This document shows positions 21,803-33,500 of a stretch of DNA of 64,000 nucleotides, piece by piece; positions within the stretch are counted from its first letter, which is position 1; each line of letters begins with the position of its first letter. This DNA comes from Dolomedes plantarius (taxonomy: Eukaryota > Arthropoda > Arachnida > Araneae > Dolomedidae): assembly GCA_907164885.2 (NCBI GenBank), contig OU015492.1, positions 198,471,460 to 198,535,459 on the forward strand, given 5' to 3'. The notes under the pieces were generated by a model, which worked only from the letters and a program-made list of their open reading frames with translations, searched no databases and had not been told where the DNA came from. The translations under genes and the position numbers were made by a program.

Positions 21803-21935
21803 TTTTGGCAGGAACCACACTTCACAGAAGTCTATAAATTTAATCATTTGATACTTGGTCAACATGTTATCTACAAAATAAATTTTGTTGTTTTATCTCT
21901 TGTCTTTCTTGGTGTTGCAATTTGGGTGGCCAGCA

Positions 21936-21936
<1 letters not shown>

Positions 21937-22009
<73 letters not shown>

Positions 22010-22030
22010 TTATTTATTTATTTATTTATA
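21937..22030. repeat. (TA)n followed by (TTTA)n
   Basis: About 34 TA units and then about 6 TTTA units between the Tc1 element and a SINE tail. Confidence 0.95.
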
Positions 22031-22039
22031 ACTTAACTA

Positions 22040-22268
22040 AACTCATAGCGCAGCAGTCCGCTGTGGATGAAGGGCAGCGGTGCCCATCTCCGCTCTCTTG
22101 ACAGTGGATTTAGGGTGCCATACAGCATATGTATCAGTCAGGTGGTGAACCGTGGGTCGACCCACTCAAGGGATGAAAGGTTGAGTCAACCTCGCCCAAT
22201 CGCAGGATCGAACACTGGACCTATGGTATGGCAGATTCAAGCTTTTAACCACTAGGCCACCGGGCGTC

Positions 22269-22269
<1 letters not shown>
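22040..22269 (-). mobile_element. tRNA-derived SINE, minus strand
   Basis: Read on the minus strand from 22,269: TGACGCCCGGTGGCCTAGTG carries an A-box (TGGCCTAGTGGTTAA), and GTGTTCGATCCTG (near 22,210) is the B-box. The distance between boxes is tRNA-like. The body continues about 150 bp to the (TTTA)n tail. Confidence 0.65.
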
Positions 22270-22299
<30 letters not shown>

Positions 22300-22315
22300 A
22301 AAACATAATTGAGAA

Positions 22316-22760
22316 GTACAGGGGGGGGGATTAAAATAGTAAGAAATTAACTATCAATTTAGCAGAGAGCGTGTATTCTGTAGGGATCTTCTCTAGTTTA
22401 GAGGCGAAAGTCTGGTCGAAAAGCGAGCGATTCTAGCGAAAGGGTTTATTTTTAGAATAGTACAGGTTATTTGGCGCGGTGTAAAAGTAAACTTCAGCAG
22501 AAAGGGGCTTCCAGATGCTCGAAGGGAGGTGTCTGCACATTCGCTGGACGACAAGAACTCTGGGGAAAGTGGGTTTTGGCGGCAGATTGCTGGGGATTCT
22601 CGTTGACTGCGGAAGCGAGAGGCTGCGTGCCGAATAAGTTATCAAAATGGCTAAGAGGAAAAAATACCCTGGAGCATGGTTAATTGAAGAAAATCAATAA
22701 AGATGGATTAAGAGATCATGGACTGTTGATTGAGTCATTGCCTGCCACTCGTCCAAACTA
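22316..22760. other. GC-richer block, possible solo LTR
   Basis: The segment is less AT-rich than its surroundings, holds AATAAA at about 22,697 and no gene I recognise. It could be a solo LTR, but I cannot define TG...CA ends or a target duplication. Confidence 0.25.
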
Positions 22761-22822
22761 AATCACGGACACGATGACTGCATATAGATGATTTTAAGAC
22801 CGGTGAAAATAGCATACGTGTC

Positions 22823-22823
<1 letters not shown>

Positions 22824-22874
<51 letters not shown>
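22824..22874. repeat. (TA)n microsatellite
   Basis: About 25 TA units. Confidence 0.95.
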
Positions 22875-22878
<4 letters not shown>

Positions 22879-23358
22879 CGATAAACCATTTTCTTCATTA
22901 ACTGTGTCTTATCACAACAGAATATTATCCCTCAGTTTTATTTAAATCTAGATACTCCGAAGTAAGCTATTACTTTTCCCCTCAAACAAGCCACGCGCCT
23001 ACATGTTATATAATAATATTGGTCTAGAATTTTGACGTAACCTCGTCCGATGCGGCGTGATGAGGTCAGGTCTCACTTTCAGCGCGCCCGTACTCAAGGC
23101 ATGAACCTAGGGTTTTCCCGGTCTTCTGTGTTTTGCTCGAGTACGACAAATATGCACAACTTTTTCTACGTTCTTTTGTATTAGCCTGTGCTGTTCCGGC
23201 AGCCTCAGGACGTATTTTTTTAGGCATGATAGTCCTGTAGTAATTAAAAACTGTGAATATATTGAAGTGTAATGAAACCATCGAAGTATTCCAAAATAAA
23301 GCGACTGTTCCATGAGCATTTCGGATGCCTGTGTTCTTCGACTGCATTATCTGTCTAA
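22875..23358. other. Unassigned sequence
   Basis: No domain is recognised. A minus-strand frame around 23,107-23,227 gives MPKKIRPEAAGTAQANTKER, basic and short, which could be the start of a transposon protein. There is no further support. Confidence 0.35.
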
Positions 23359-23971
23359 GACCGTCCGCACACGGAGCGACTCAAAGGAAACTCAACTGGT
23401 TAGCGACTGAAATTGCTTATCCGTTGCAAACTCGTTAGTGATGCGGCTCCGCACACGGGCCGACTCAAAAGTGATTCAAATCATTACTTTGCGACCTGTC
23501 ATGGAAGGAAGAACATCATTATTCCGGGCATTATTATTAGTTAAATTATTATCAGAAATTAATTTATTTTAAAATTGTCACAATAGATTGTCTTCGATCA
23601 ATCGTTTAAAAATGGACTGTATATATGGGCGCACATATTCCATACAACAAAAAACGTTAGAATTTCATTTCATCGCTAGGCAGAAGTCACGTGACTAGTG
23701 TACGTCATTTGGCAGCTTGACAAAAGAGCGGCTGTAGCATAGATTGTGTAATAACACGCACAACGCAAGAGAAACTGGCGACTGAAGTTGCTAGCGACTC
23801 GACACGTTGAGTTGCCTGCGACTGACTACAAACGCGTTGCTGATGGGTTTGTAACCAGTTGCGCCGTGTGCGTAGCTCCATTCAATTACATAGGTTACGA
23901 CTCATCACGGTCTGGTTTGTGATTGGAGTCGGTTATCAGTTTCTTTTGAGTTGCTCCGTGTGCGGACGGCC
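23359..23971. mobile_element. PIF/Harbinger-like MITE
   Basis: The ends GACCGTCCGCACACGGAGCG and, reverse-complemented, GGCCGTCCGCACACGGAGCA are TIRs continuing into ACTCAAA.GAAACT. TAA lies directly on both sides (23,356-23,358 and 23,972-23,974), matching the 3-bp TWA-type target duplication of Harbinger elements. At 613 bp without a transposase it is non-autonomous. Confidence 0.75.
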
Positions 23972-23974
23972 TAA

Positions 23975-24173
23975 GAGTTCTCCCCAGCAACTCCGCCAGG
24001 ACTAAAACCCGGATTACGGAACACTACGAGTTCGCCGAGCTGATGTTCTTGGCTTAGATCGTTAATTCATTACATATATATAGATAAAGTGTGAGAGAGA
24101 AGGTATATTGACAGATAGATAGGTATCTAGGTAAAGAGGGATTTATAACATACCTGTTCCACTTCTACAAATA
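23975..24173. other. Short spacer with simple repeats
   Basis: Non-coding; GATA- and GA-like short repeats around 24,076-24,125. Confidence 0.5.
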
Positions 24174-25566
24174 CACTGCTGGCCACCCAAATTGCAACAC
24201 CAAGAAAGACAAGAGATATCACAACAAAATTTATTTTATAGATAACATGTTGACCAAGTATCAAATGATTAAATTTATAGACTTCTGTGAAGTGTGGTTC
24301 CTGCCAAAATCAGTAGCCAGAGTAGCCGCCATTGTTGGAGATCACCGCTGCCACACGCCTCGGCATTGATTCAAAGAGACTTTGGATGAGTTCTTGGGGT
24401 ACAGCAGACCAAGCAGCTTCCACACGTTCCCAAAGTTGATCTGCTGTGGCAGCTGGGGAAGGAATCTGGGTCAATCTTAGAGCAACCATGGACCACATGT
24501 TTTCTATCGGCGAAAGATCCGGAGAGCGAGGCGGCCAGGGAAGCAATTCAATCTGGCGATTGACGAAGAACCGTTGGACAATGCGTGCCACGTGTGGTCG
24601 CGCATTATCCTGTTGAAATATGGCTGTGGGCAAGCCCTGAAGGTAAGGAAGGACAACTGGCTCCAACACCTCGGAGATGTAGCGCTGGCTGTTTAAAGTA
24701 CCGGCAATGCGTACTAGAGGTGTGGGAGAGTGATATCCAATACCGCCCCATACCATAATACCCGGTGCAGGACCAGTGTGGCGGTGCATAACGCAGCTGT
24801 TCAGCATCCTCTTTTCACGGTGTCTCCAGACTCGAATGCGACCATCGTGGTGTTGCAGACAGAAGCGTGACTCGTCAGTAAAGACAATTTCATTCCATTC
24901 TGCCGTCCACATCCTTCTGTCATCGCACCATTGGCGGCGGAGACGTCTGTGGTTTTGCGTCAAGGGTAGACAAAGCAATGGACGTCTTGCGGACAGACCA
25001 CTCTGCTGTAAACGGCGTCGAATGGTAAACGCAGACACAGGATGATGCGTTACAGACTTCATGTGCTGTGCTATGGTTCGTGATGTGACTGAGCGATCCG
25101 TCACTGCCATGCGCACAATTTGCCTGTCATCACGTGAAGTGGTGCACTGAGGTGGATGCGATCGTACCCTCCTGCATCCACCGATCACATAACCGCATTG
25201 CAGTTGTTTGGTTTCGTCGAACACGACTACCGATTTCCCTGAAAGATAATCCACAATCTCGGTAGGCCACTATCCTTCCTCTGTCGAACTCGGATACTTG
25301 ATCAAAAGATGATCGCTCTATTCGACGAGGCATAATTGATCGTTCTTTTTGAAAAAACCACAAGAAAAACACAATTGCCGAACTTGAAATCGTCGAAATC
25401 TCCAAGCCTTAAATAGCGCTTTGAAGTGGCGCCACAGGCGCGCGTGATGTGCTTCTGCGCTGAAATTCTAATCATTTGCATATCTCACCTCCGCTAATGC
25501 ATGTTGTAAATTTCATGTTATTTGCATGTTTCCTTCAGGGTATTGCATTTACAGTGACCAGATGTG
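24174..25566 (-). mobile_element. Tc1 element, CACTGCTGGCCAC family, minus copy
   Basis: Left end CACTGCTGGCCACCCAAATT, right end (reverse complement) CACATCTGGTCACTGTAAAT, with TA on each side. It is inverted relative to the copy at 20.5 kb, and the two are very similar along their length. The transposase is nearly intact. Confidence 0.92.
24310..25333 (-). pseudogene. Tc1 transposase (DD34E), near-intact
   Basis: The start is the ATG at 25,333 (MPRRIERSSFDQVSEFDRGR). The frame breaks near 25,165, where 17 bp present in the sister copy are missing between two CGA trinucleotides. Downstream about 300 codons are open to the stop at 24,310. The catalytic triad is complete: FTDESRFCLQ, AIFQQDNARPHVARI and PRSPDLSPIENMW, with 34 residues between the last two. 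The second HTH region (SRTIAQHMKSVTHHPVSAFT) is readable and the terminus is SNNGGYSGY. Apart from the 17-bp deletion I see no lesion, so the copy is young by the standards of this window. Confidence 0.93.
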
Positions 25567-26597
25567 TAATAGCTTTATCTATTTAAGCGTAATTTATTTT
25601 TAAGTATGCGCACTATATCTTTCAAATTTAAATTACAACAAGAAGCATAATCATAAAGTAAGCATATAACCTAATACTGGAATTATGGATATTGTTTAAC
25701 TAACTTCATAACCGAGAGCTGAAATTCTTTATACGGTTTTTATAAAGAATTCTGTAATTTTAATCATTATGTATAGTTGAATTATGGTCTTTCAATGCAT
25801 AACCTCATACTTATAGGCTTTTTTTATAAAGTAAGTTTATAATTAAAGATCCTGTAAAAATCCTTTGTAATAATTATTACTAATCAACATACCACAGATT
25901 CATAATCTAACGTTCGACGCACTTTCTGAAAATCCGGTAATGCTGATTATATCAAGAATAAAATGGTATAAGGGCTAACACTATTATCACTAATAGCATT
26001 TCGGTAATCGCTAATGCCCATGAAACACAAAAAAAGGTCTGTCAATTTTATGATTTTGCTTACATACACATCACTCACATGAAAACTCTATATCATATGA
26101 TGAATTCTCGGTTGTTCGTTTAATCATACAAGTATTAGTAAGGCCACAGTACTTGGCTCAATTCCCATCAAGCGGCTTACATTAATGCTGAAGAACTTTC
26201 TTTCTTAGAAAGTTTTAGCGTAATTGGGTAAAATGATTACGAATCTCTTCTGACTGCATGGTTACATTGCTTGCTTTAAAGATATAGGTACCATTTGCCT
26301 TTCTAAATTAAGGGAAATTGCATCCTTCATATTACTCAAGTACGTTTATGCTCATTAAAAGACGGAAAATGTCTTCCATTTAGGATGCATTCGTTTCCTC
26401 TAAATGAGCTAAATTTCATCTTATTATCTATCACACACATATATGTATGTGTGTATGTGTGTGATCGAAGTCAGTGGACCCATTTCTGTAATAAACCAGT
26501 ACATTTTCATTCTTTGATGGCAGGTGGATTTATATTCTTCTCTATATCTACCACATAATTATCTGAGTTATCACTAAGCATAAAATAAATACATCAG
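25567..26597. other. AT-rich, no gene seen
   Basis: Only short open frames. A purine/pyrimidine-alternating CA/TG block lies at about 26,432-26,462. Confidence 0.5.
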
Positions 26598-26940
26598 GAT
26601 TCGAGGTAACCTTGCAGTAGCGCGCTGGCGTTCGGCAATGAGGATGCTCGGATCGAATCCCAACTTGTGCCATTAAATATCTCCGTGTCTATGCCAGATA
26701 TGGGCACGTTAAATCCGTAGCCTGGAAAGTCCCTCTATATGGTCAGAGAGGGTGGGAGAAGGTACGACCCCCCCAGATGTCGCCCTTGGGTCGCTCGGTC
26801 AAAATTGAGTTGGCATCTAACTAAGACGAACTCCTACCTTTGTGGTGCTATATAAACCGGAGCTGCACACTTCAGCCTGAAGCCTATATGGACCTCGTCT
26901 GGAACTTCCCGCTAGAGGGCATTAGAAACCACAACAACAG
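26598..26940 (+). mobile_element. tRNA-derived SINE
   Basis: GAGGTAACCTTGCAGTAGCG (26,601-26,620) is A-box-like and CGGATCGAATCCC (26,650-26,662) is the B-box. The non-tRNA body includes AAAGTCCCTCTATATGGTCA, and the 3' end is roughly at ACCACAACAACAGAAATG. The head resembles the SINE at about 9.98 kb. Confidence 0.6.
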
Positions 26941-27029
26941 AAATGCATCAAAAGTATCATATGATTGTACTCATATTGAAGCGAAATTTCAGTGCTTAAT
27001 TCTTTCATTCGTGTGTGTTTTCTTTGCAG

Positions 27030-27031
<2 letters not shown>

Positions 27032-27102
<71 letters not shown>
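27032..27102. repeat. (TA)n microsatellite
   Basis: About 35 TA units. Confidence 0.95.
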
Positions 27103-27104
<2 letters not shown>

Positions 27105-27484
27105 TCAGATCTCCTAGGCATTTGCGTTACCCAGGAGTCAGTATTATGCCCTAAATTAAAAAATTGTCAAAGCTTAGTTATCAATGAATTAATCATAGGA
27201 ATACAGTATTCTAACATCTATTCAAACAGATCATGTATCATGACAGATTTGGAAACTGGTGCACTATGCATATATCATTGCTTATTCTAAATGTGATATG
27301 CAATTTAATGTAGATTACACACGTACCAATATACGTTCTCTATGACGTTTTCAAATTACTCTAGAAGTCAGAATCAGTATACAGAAGTGCTCCTGAATGT
27401 CGATAATTTAAACCGTATATTCAGAGCGATGTAATAAAGATTCTACAGAAAGAAATAACTGTTTCTTAGATACAGCCCATACAA
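27103..27484. other. No gene seen
   Basis: Unassigned AT-rich sequence between a microsatellite and a Helitron. Confidence 0.5.
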
Positions 27485-28320
27485 TCTATATATATATAAA
27501 ATGCGTAGGTATGAGGCACAAAAATCGACGATATTTCTACACTCCGAATAGCAACGGCTGCAACTACCAGATGCAAACATTAGCGGCCGTCAGCAATTTG
27601 CAACCGCATGTCAACATGGATTTACTCACTGAAATCAGGAATGCTCGAAAACGAACTGCACGATCAAGAGAAAATTGGGAACAAACAGTCTCAAGAAAAA
27701 AAACGAACAAGAAATAATTCATTAAGAGAGAGGCGTGAAAGACAGAGCATAAATGTTCGCGAGGTTAGGCTTAACCGTTGCCGGTATAGCAACCGATAGC
27801 CATTAATAGTTAATTTTCTACCCTTTTTTCAGCACTTGCTGAATTTTTACAACATTTTATAAGTGAAGAAATTTTTCCAACAATTTATTATTTGATATAA
27901 TTAAGTGTAGGTATATGAATTGTGAATAATATTACATATAGAGAGTGATGTAATCCACGCTATATTTTAGTACTTGCAGAATGTTTACTCCATTTTTAAG
28001 TGAAAGATTTCTTCCCCAACGATTTCTTATTTGATGTAATAATAAAGTGTAGATATCTTGATTTTGAAAAACAGTACATACAGAGAGGGATGTAATTTAT
28101 AAAATCATTGGTGTTGGGTTTCTCAGTCTTTCGTAATGGAAATTCACATTTTTTTAATCACGATGTTTTAAAATCAGCCTTTTAGAGAACACCCCTTAAC
28201 AACGAATATTTATGATGACAGTTAATGGTAACATTCCTTATATATGTTACTTTCAGTTGAGTTGTTTTGCAAAAGAAAATTTAAAACTAAAAGCGTCCAT
28301 GCTGGTCGCGCAGTAGCTAG
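27485..28320 (+). mobile_element. Helitron of a second family
   Basis: The 5' end TCTATATATATATAAAATGC follows A, and the 3' end GGTCGCGCAGTAGCTAG precedes T, fitting A|TC...CTAG|T. The body differs from the 8.98-kb Helitron family. At 836 bp it lacks Rep and helicase domains and keeps only a short Arg-rich coding piece near its 5' end. Confidence 0.75.
27511..27799 (+). pseudogene. Possible Helitron N-terminal coding fragment
   Basis: Two overlapping frames give MRHKNRRYFYTPNSNGCNYQ ... NARKRTARSRENWEQ and then RERRERQSINVREVRLNRCR. Arg-rich stretches of this kind occur at the N-terminus of proteins encoded by autonomous arthropod Helitrons. The rest of such a protein is absent. The assignment rests on composition plus location just inside a Helitron 5' end. 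Confidence 0.35.
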
Positions 28321-28549
28321 TAATAAAAAAAAAATGTTGACAATTCAACTTCCGTAATCAGCTTTATTACTGTGGCGAAGAGGAATGCAGGAGAATAAGT
28401 TTTTTTCTCTAATTGCCCACTGCATATCATATCGGTATCCGTAATCTTACATATTTAACATTTATTATATCTATAAAAACTCTCGGACACCGGTATTGCA
28501 TTTTGTGTTGATAAACACATCAACATAACATAATCATTTTTATGTAATA
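28321..28549. other. Spacer between two Helitrons
   Basis: No gene or repeat recognised. Confidence 0.5.
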
Positions 28550-28665
28550 CTAGCTGAAAACCCGCACTTCGCTACGGAGTACATTCAAAGTAAAAACATC
28601 GGTCAATGTATGCAATTAATGCCAATATATATAATAAATACGAAGATCAATGTATATAATTGATG

Positions 28666-28706
<41 letters not shown>

Positions 28707-29373
28707 TAAATATAAAAAAATCGTAAGGGATATTTTTATAGACAAAATAATGTAGAAGAAGATATTCAAATTAAATCTAATATAAAGAATACTAAAGAAT
28801 ATAGTACAGTTAATATAGTACAGTTTCTAGAACAATTCTTTTACTGTATTTTAATATTTTTTTGGATAATGTCCAATCGTCTGCCGCATTAGCAAGACAA
28901 AAAAATTATTTTTTGTCTATTTAGTTTTTATGCACGTGACGATAAATTTATTTAAAGTACCAGAAAAAGAAATCACGTGATCAGCATTTAATAATTTAAA
29001 TTCTAAAAATTAATCTTTAAAAATTCACCAAAAATCAGGAAATGGTGTTAAAGATTCGAAAATTTCATTTTAAAGGAAAATTCATTTTAAAGGAATTTTT
29101 ATGATCTTTCTTGTGATATAAATTTTATAACCCTGAAATTATTATTTTAAATGCAAACTTAAAAAAAGTAAAAAAAACAGCTTAAAAATTTAATTTAAAA
29201 AAATCTAAGAAGAATTTTTCAAAAATCTCTCTTAGTGCACCCCTACACTATAAGAAAAATCGCCATGCAAAATTTCAGCCCTTTAGGTCAAGCGGTTTGG
29301 TCTGTGCGTTGTATGTCAGTCAGTCAGTGAGTGAATGAATGAGTCAGTTACGGAACTGTTTTATATATATAGA
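28550..29373 (-). mobile_element. Non-autonomous Helitron, full copy E
   Basis: On the minus strand it runs from TCTATATATATAAAACAGTT (29,373) to GGGTTTTCAGCTAG (28,550), with host A and T at the junctions. It is collinear with copy A and keeps the GC-rich 3' segment CTCCGTAGCGAAGTGCGGG. The length is 824 bp and no ORF is present. A (TA)n tract lies inside at 28,671-28,701. Confidence 0.88.
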
Positions 29374-29466
29374 TTATTTCCCTGAAGAAATGATAGTCCT
29401 CTTATGGATCCACAATAACAGCAATAGCTACAAAACATTATAAAATAAGTTCATGATTTGATCATA

Positions 29467-30814
29467 GTAGGGGAAACTCTTGTACCTAGGGCCATCGTGT
29501 ACATAGGGTCACCATGCTTTAGTTAATTAATTATTATTTTGCAGCATTTTTATTCATTGGAGTGAATGACAACACTGTTTCAATTCATAACAGACCTTTT
29601 TAATGAAAGCAAGAAGAAGCCATAGTTAAATAGAAAAGAAAGTCTTGATTAGATGATCTAAACTAAACTTTTTCACTTCAATTAAAGTCTTATTTTGTGA
29701 AAGTAAGTGCAAACTTATGTTTTAATGTATAGCAGATAATTTTGGCAATCATTAAAGAAAAAAAATGAAATAAAGTCAAAGTTTGTTTTTTGCAGGTTTG
29801 TGGCAATGGAAGCCATTTTGCCAAAAACAACATCTTGTACTTAAGGCCATAATTTCGTCTTGCACCTAGGGCCATGGCCTCTCGTACCGCCAAAAGAGGT
29901 GGACGAAAACTTGGCAAGTGTAGAATTTTCTCTAATACCCCCGAGAAAAATGAAACTGAAGCATAAAAATTGAAAAAAGTAATTGTTAAAAAAAAGTCAC
30001 GAAATCTGTGTTTGAAACACAAGATTTATGTGGGTTCATTAAGAAGACAATGAAGAAAATACACACATTAGAAAGTGATGATGAAACAACTGAGGAATCA
30101 CTTGAAGTGATGGACTCTTCAGAGTCTGCGAGCAACGTACATTCTCTAATAGCTGATGAAAGGCCTAGTGATGAAACTGAAAAGTGAGACTTCTGTTTGA
30201 CGAAATTAGACGGGGAAAATCCAAAGTATTTTTACATTGCAGAAGTAGTTGACGTAACCGATGATCAATATACCATAAAATGCCTGAAACAACTAGGTAA
30301 GGATTCAGATAATTTTTGTATCAGAATGATACAACTTACGTTATTAACAGAGATGATTATGAGTTTAAACTGCCTGAACCAAAAACTGTTGGAGTCTCAG
30401 AACGACAATGTTTGTTACTTACTTTTTGTATCAGTTTTCGAATAACAATGTGGAATAATAAAAATTTCTTCCTTTAAGACATTACCCACAATTAACATAT
30501 CTTTCTTACAAAGATTTTATAAATTGTACATGAAAGAAATAATGCATAAAATTATTTTTCTATATTTTAAACAATAATTTCATTTTTTGGAAATAACTTG
30601 CCCTAGGTACAATAGTGTTATTGTACCTAGGGCCATTTCTATTTTTTTTATTTTCAATATCATCTACAATTTTTGTCTATAATTGAAGTGATTTTTATTT
30701 AAAGAGAATAGAGAACTTAATGCATACAAACTATTTTTATTATAGTAAGTTAGTTATAATTAAAGATACTGCCATTTGAAAATAGCCGGCCCTAGATACA
30801 AGAGTTTCCCCTAC
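29467..30814 (+). mobile_element. pogo-like element, internally deleted
   Basis: The left end GTAGGGGAAACTCTTGTACC and the reverse-complemented right end GTAGGGGAAACTCTTGTATC are TIRs running into TAGGGCC. Further copies of TTGTACCTAGGGCCAT sit inside at about 29,860 and 30,620-30,640. The left flank is TA and the right flank TT, so the target duplication is unclear. The coding remnant at 30.0-30.45 kb resembles the C-terminal part of pogo/Tigger-type transposases. Confidence 0.65.
30023..30445 (+). pseudogene. Transposase C-terminal remnant (pogo-like)
   Basis: The frame contains TLESDDETTEESLEVMDSSE, an acidic linker, a TGA at 30,185-30,187, then NPKYFYIAEVVDVTDDQYTI followed by KCLKQLGKDSDNF. 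A neighbouring frame continues INRDDYEFKLPEPKTVG. The order acidic linker, small beta-rich 'YF.GEV..V....Y.VK.L...' block and 'I...D....LP.P' is what I remember from pogo-type transposase C-termini in arthropods. The DDE core is absent. Confidence 0.45.
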
Positions 30815-31163
30815 TTTCAAAGGATATTATTGTGCAGATGTCGTTAAGTTCGAACTTCGTTCACTTTAGAAATAGCTGAGCAAATTTCACAAAACTTTCC
30901 AGACTCTTTACAAAATATTTAGATGTTTTATCAATGGTTTGCATTCATACTGACGCTCTCAAGTCTGAAAATCTGAATTGAACCAGGCTGAAAAATATAA
31001 CCAAAGATTTATCATAAAACATCTTTTGTCTGAAGCATTCTGAAAGCCATTAACTAGACTATGATTTACACACTACAAGCTAGCTGTGTTCAAATTGCAA
31101 TGTAGTATATATTTTCCTCGCCCTCTGTGTTTCTAAATTCTCCTATATCCCACCATCTCTCTC

Positions 31164-31167
<4 letters not shown>
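30815..31167. other. No gene seen
   Basis: Unassigned AT-rich DNA. Confidence 0.5.
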
Positions 31168-31252
<85 letters not shown>

Positions 31253-31268
31253 AGAGAGAAAGAGAGAG
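31168..31268. repeat. (TA)n with (GA)n edge
   Basis: About 41 TA units flanked by CT and GA runs. Confidence 0.95.
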
Positions 31269-32740
31269 AATCAGTATTATAAGATGTAATTCAACAATTA
31301 TTTTATGCTATTTATTAAATAGGGGCTTTTGTTGCAATATTTTAAACTACATAAGTATAAATGCTAATTTCTGTATACATCAAAGACTCAATACTAGGCA
31401 CAGTTTTACATCTGGAATGACTTTTTAAAGGGGATTAAGCCAGTATTATTGATAAGTGATCTATTATTTTCAGTTTGTACAATTTGTTCTCTATTTAAAC
31501 ATTTTTTACGTTATATTTTATTGGTACTTTTTTCCCTTCGTCCCCCAAAACCTTACAAAAAAATGTAGACTTTTCAATGATTTTAAATGACGTTTGCAAT
31601 GATTTCTCATTACCTTAAAAAATATAATAAACTTACAAAAATAAGAGAAAAACAAAGTGATACGTAATAGCAGAAGTTCTTAAAAATAAAGTTTTATTAT
31701 GTTTTCAAAATATTTCATGCAGTTTTTTAAGAATAGATTATATATCTTATTATTAAATACCCAATCTGAAATATTCATTTTAATCAATGGATGGACCCCC
31801 TATTTCATTGAAAATCGTAAGTTTACGAACACTTTTCGGAGCCACTGAATGTCTAAAACAAATGTATCATAAAATCATTGATGTCATTCAGTTTGCATTT
31901 ATGCACTGATAGGCACTACTACGCTTCATCTACGGATCAGAATTATCAATCAAAAACAACATTATCTACCCTTTCTGCTGATCTTACATTGATTCCAACA
32001 TGGATGAACTGTCTTTCTTGAACATTGAGTTGGACATGGATGAATTGTCGTCAGTTCTTAAACATGTAAGGATAGCTTAATGGATTATCAACCTGGAAAC
32101 CCCTTGACTTGTCTCGAATAGCTTAAGATTTATATTGATACCCAATTTTAGACAGCATTTTTAACAGATCTGAGCAGTACAATATCTTTCATTTTCTGGC
32201 AAAACATTCCTGATCAATATTATTATTTTAGTTATCTGTAGCAGTGAAAGTTGTTAGATTGATTTGATTTAAATGATTGGGAGTTATTATTTTATTATTC
32301 TTATATTTATTATTGATGATGATTTAGTAATTTATTGGTTCATGATTGTGGTTAGTACATTGATGTGCTTCCCAAATAATGGAAATAACTCTGGTTTAGA
32401 TTGACAAATCAATTTACTGAATATTAACACACATAAATAATACACTCCAATATTATTCAATATTTCCTCCGGCATTTACACATTATTCACAACTTCATTC
32501 CTACTAAATTAATTCTTTACGACACCTCTATTTGACTCATTCACTTATTATAACAATATTTCGTACTTCATCTACACATATTACTTTCAACTTCATTCCT
32601 ACTAAATTAATTCATATATATAAGCATAACATTATATTAAATTGTTTGTACGAATTATCGGTCAATTCCTCAACATCTTATATTCAAACACTATACTCAT
32701 CGCGCTCTATATTAATTTTTATGACTACACACTGAGAAGC
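31269..32740. other. AT-rich, no gene seen
   Basis: A 26-bp direct repeat (AACTTCATTCCTACTAAATT and flanks) occurs at 32,490-32,515 and 32,588-32,613. Otherwise unassigned. Confidence 0.5.
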
Positions 32741-33500
32741 AATGGTAACAATATAAAAAGGAAACGCAAAGTCGGTACCTTGGAAGATGACTGTTGAATC
32801 ACCATGGGCAGCTGGCACTCGTCGTATTTATCATCACTACGTCGTATTTATCATCACACGGAATTAGGGCACTTTCTTGACTGGAATACGGCTCCGTCGT
32901 TCATGGCAAGCATTCTACACGGGACACTTGGGCACTGTCAGCATCGTTCACTAACTTTTAATGCACTCTCCTCATACGTCTATATGCCTTGACACCACTT
33001 CTACATCTCAACAAACTTCTCACTGACTCTGACTTCTTAGGTTATCTCTGCCTTCACACTATTTTTCATTTCATATTATTTTCTTACTAATGTCTCCGCC
33101 TCTTATAATTTCCATTGGTCATATAATTATCATGCCATCGCCATTCGTCCGTGGCTGCCTTTTCTCAATCCCCTTTTTACCAATGCGCATCGAGGGCGGG
33201 ATTTATAAATTCTCCCTTCAAATTTAACTTTTTTCCCATGCTTCGGCTTCAAGCAGGGTGGGCTGTTTTATAGCCATCATAAATTTTCTTTTATTCTCTT
33301 CGTGCAACTCACTCTGTTGAACTTTTGTCTTCTATTTCTTGCTACAAACACAATCTCTAAATTTCGTTTCGGTCTATGGCTTTCTTCCCTTCTCTTTTAT
33401 TGCCCTGTTTATTTCTTGCATTTAACAATTATTTTACTTTGTCCTGTACTTTTCAATGCTCCTGCCCCTGGCCGTGACACTACTGTCATGTCCCTATGAC
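32741..33500 (-). mobile_element. Possible LTR, minus orientation
   Basis: The block is less AT-rich than its surroundings. On the minus strand it begins near TGTCATAGGGACATGACAGT (33,500) and TGTCACGGCCAGGGGCAGG, and it ends near ATATTGTTACCA (32,741). A TATA-like TTTATAAAT lies near 33,205. TG...CA ends, a promoter-like box and composition are LTR-like, but no partner LTR, internal domain or target duplication is seen. A 20-bp-period direct repeat (CGTCGTATTTATCATCAC twice) lies at 32,820-32,857. Confidence 0.3.

Larger units (their letters stand above)
20536..21936 (+). mobile_element. Tc1 element, CACTGCTGGCCAC family, plus copy
   Basis: The left TIR is CACTGCTGGCCACTGTAAAT and the right end reverse-complements to CTGCTGGCCACCCAAATTGC; both lead into GCAACACC. 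TA flanks the element and the right end fades into (TA)n, which seems to have replaced the terminal TG. A second copy in opposite orientation lies at 24,174-25,566. Confidence 0.9.
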
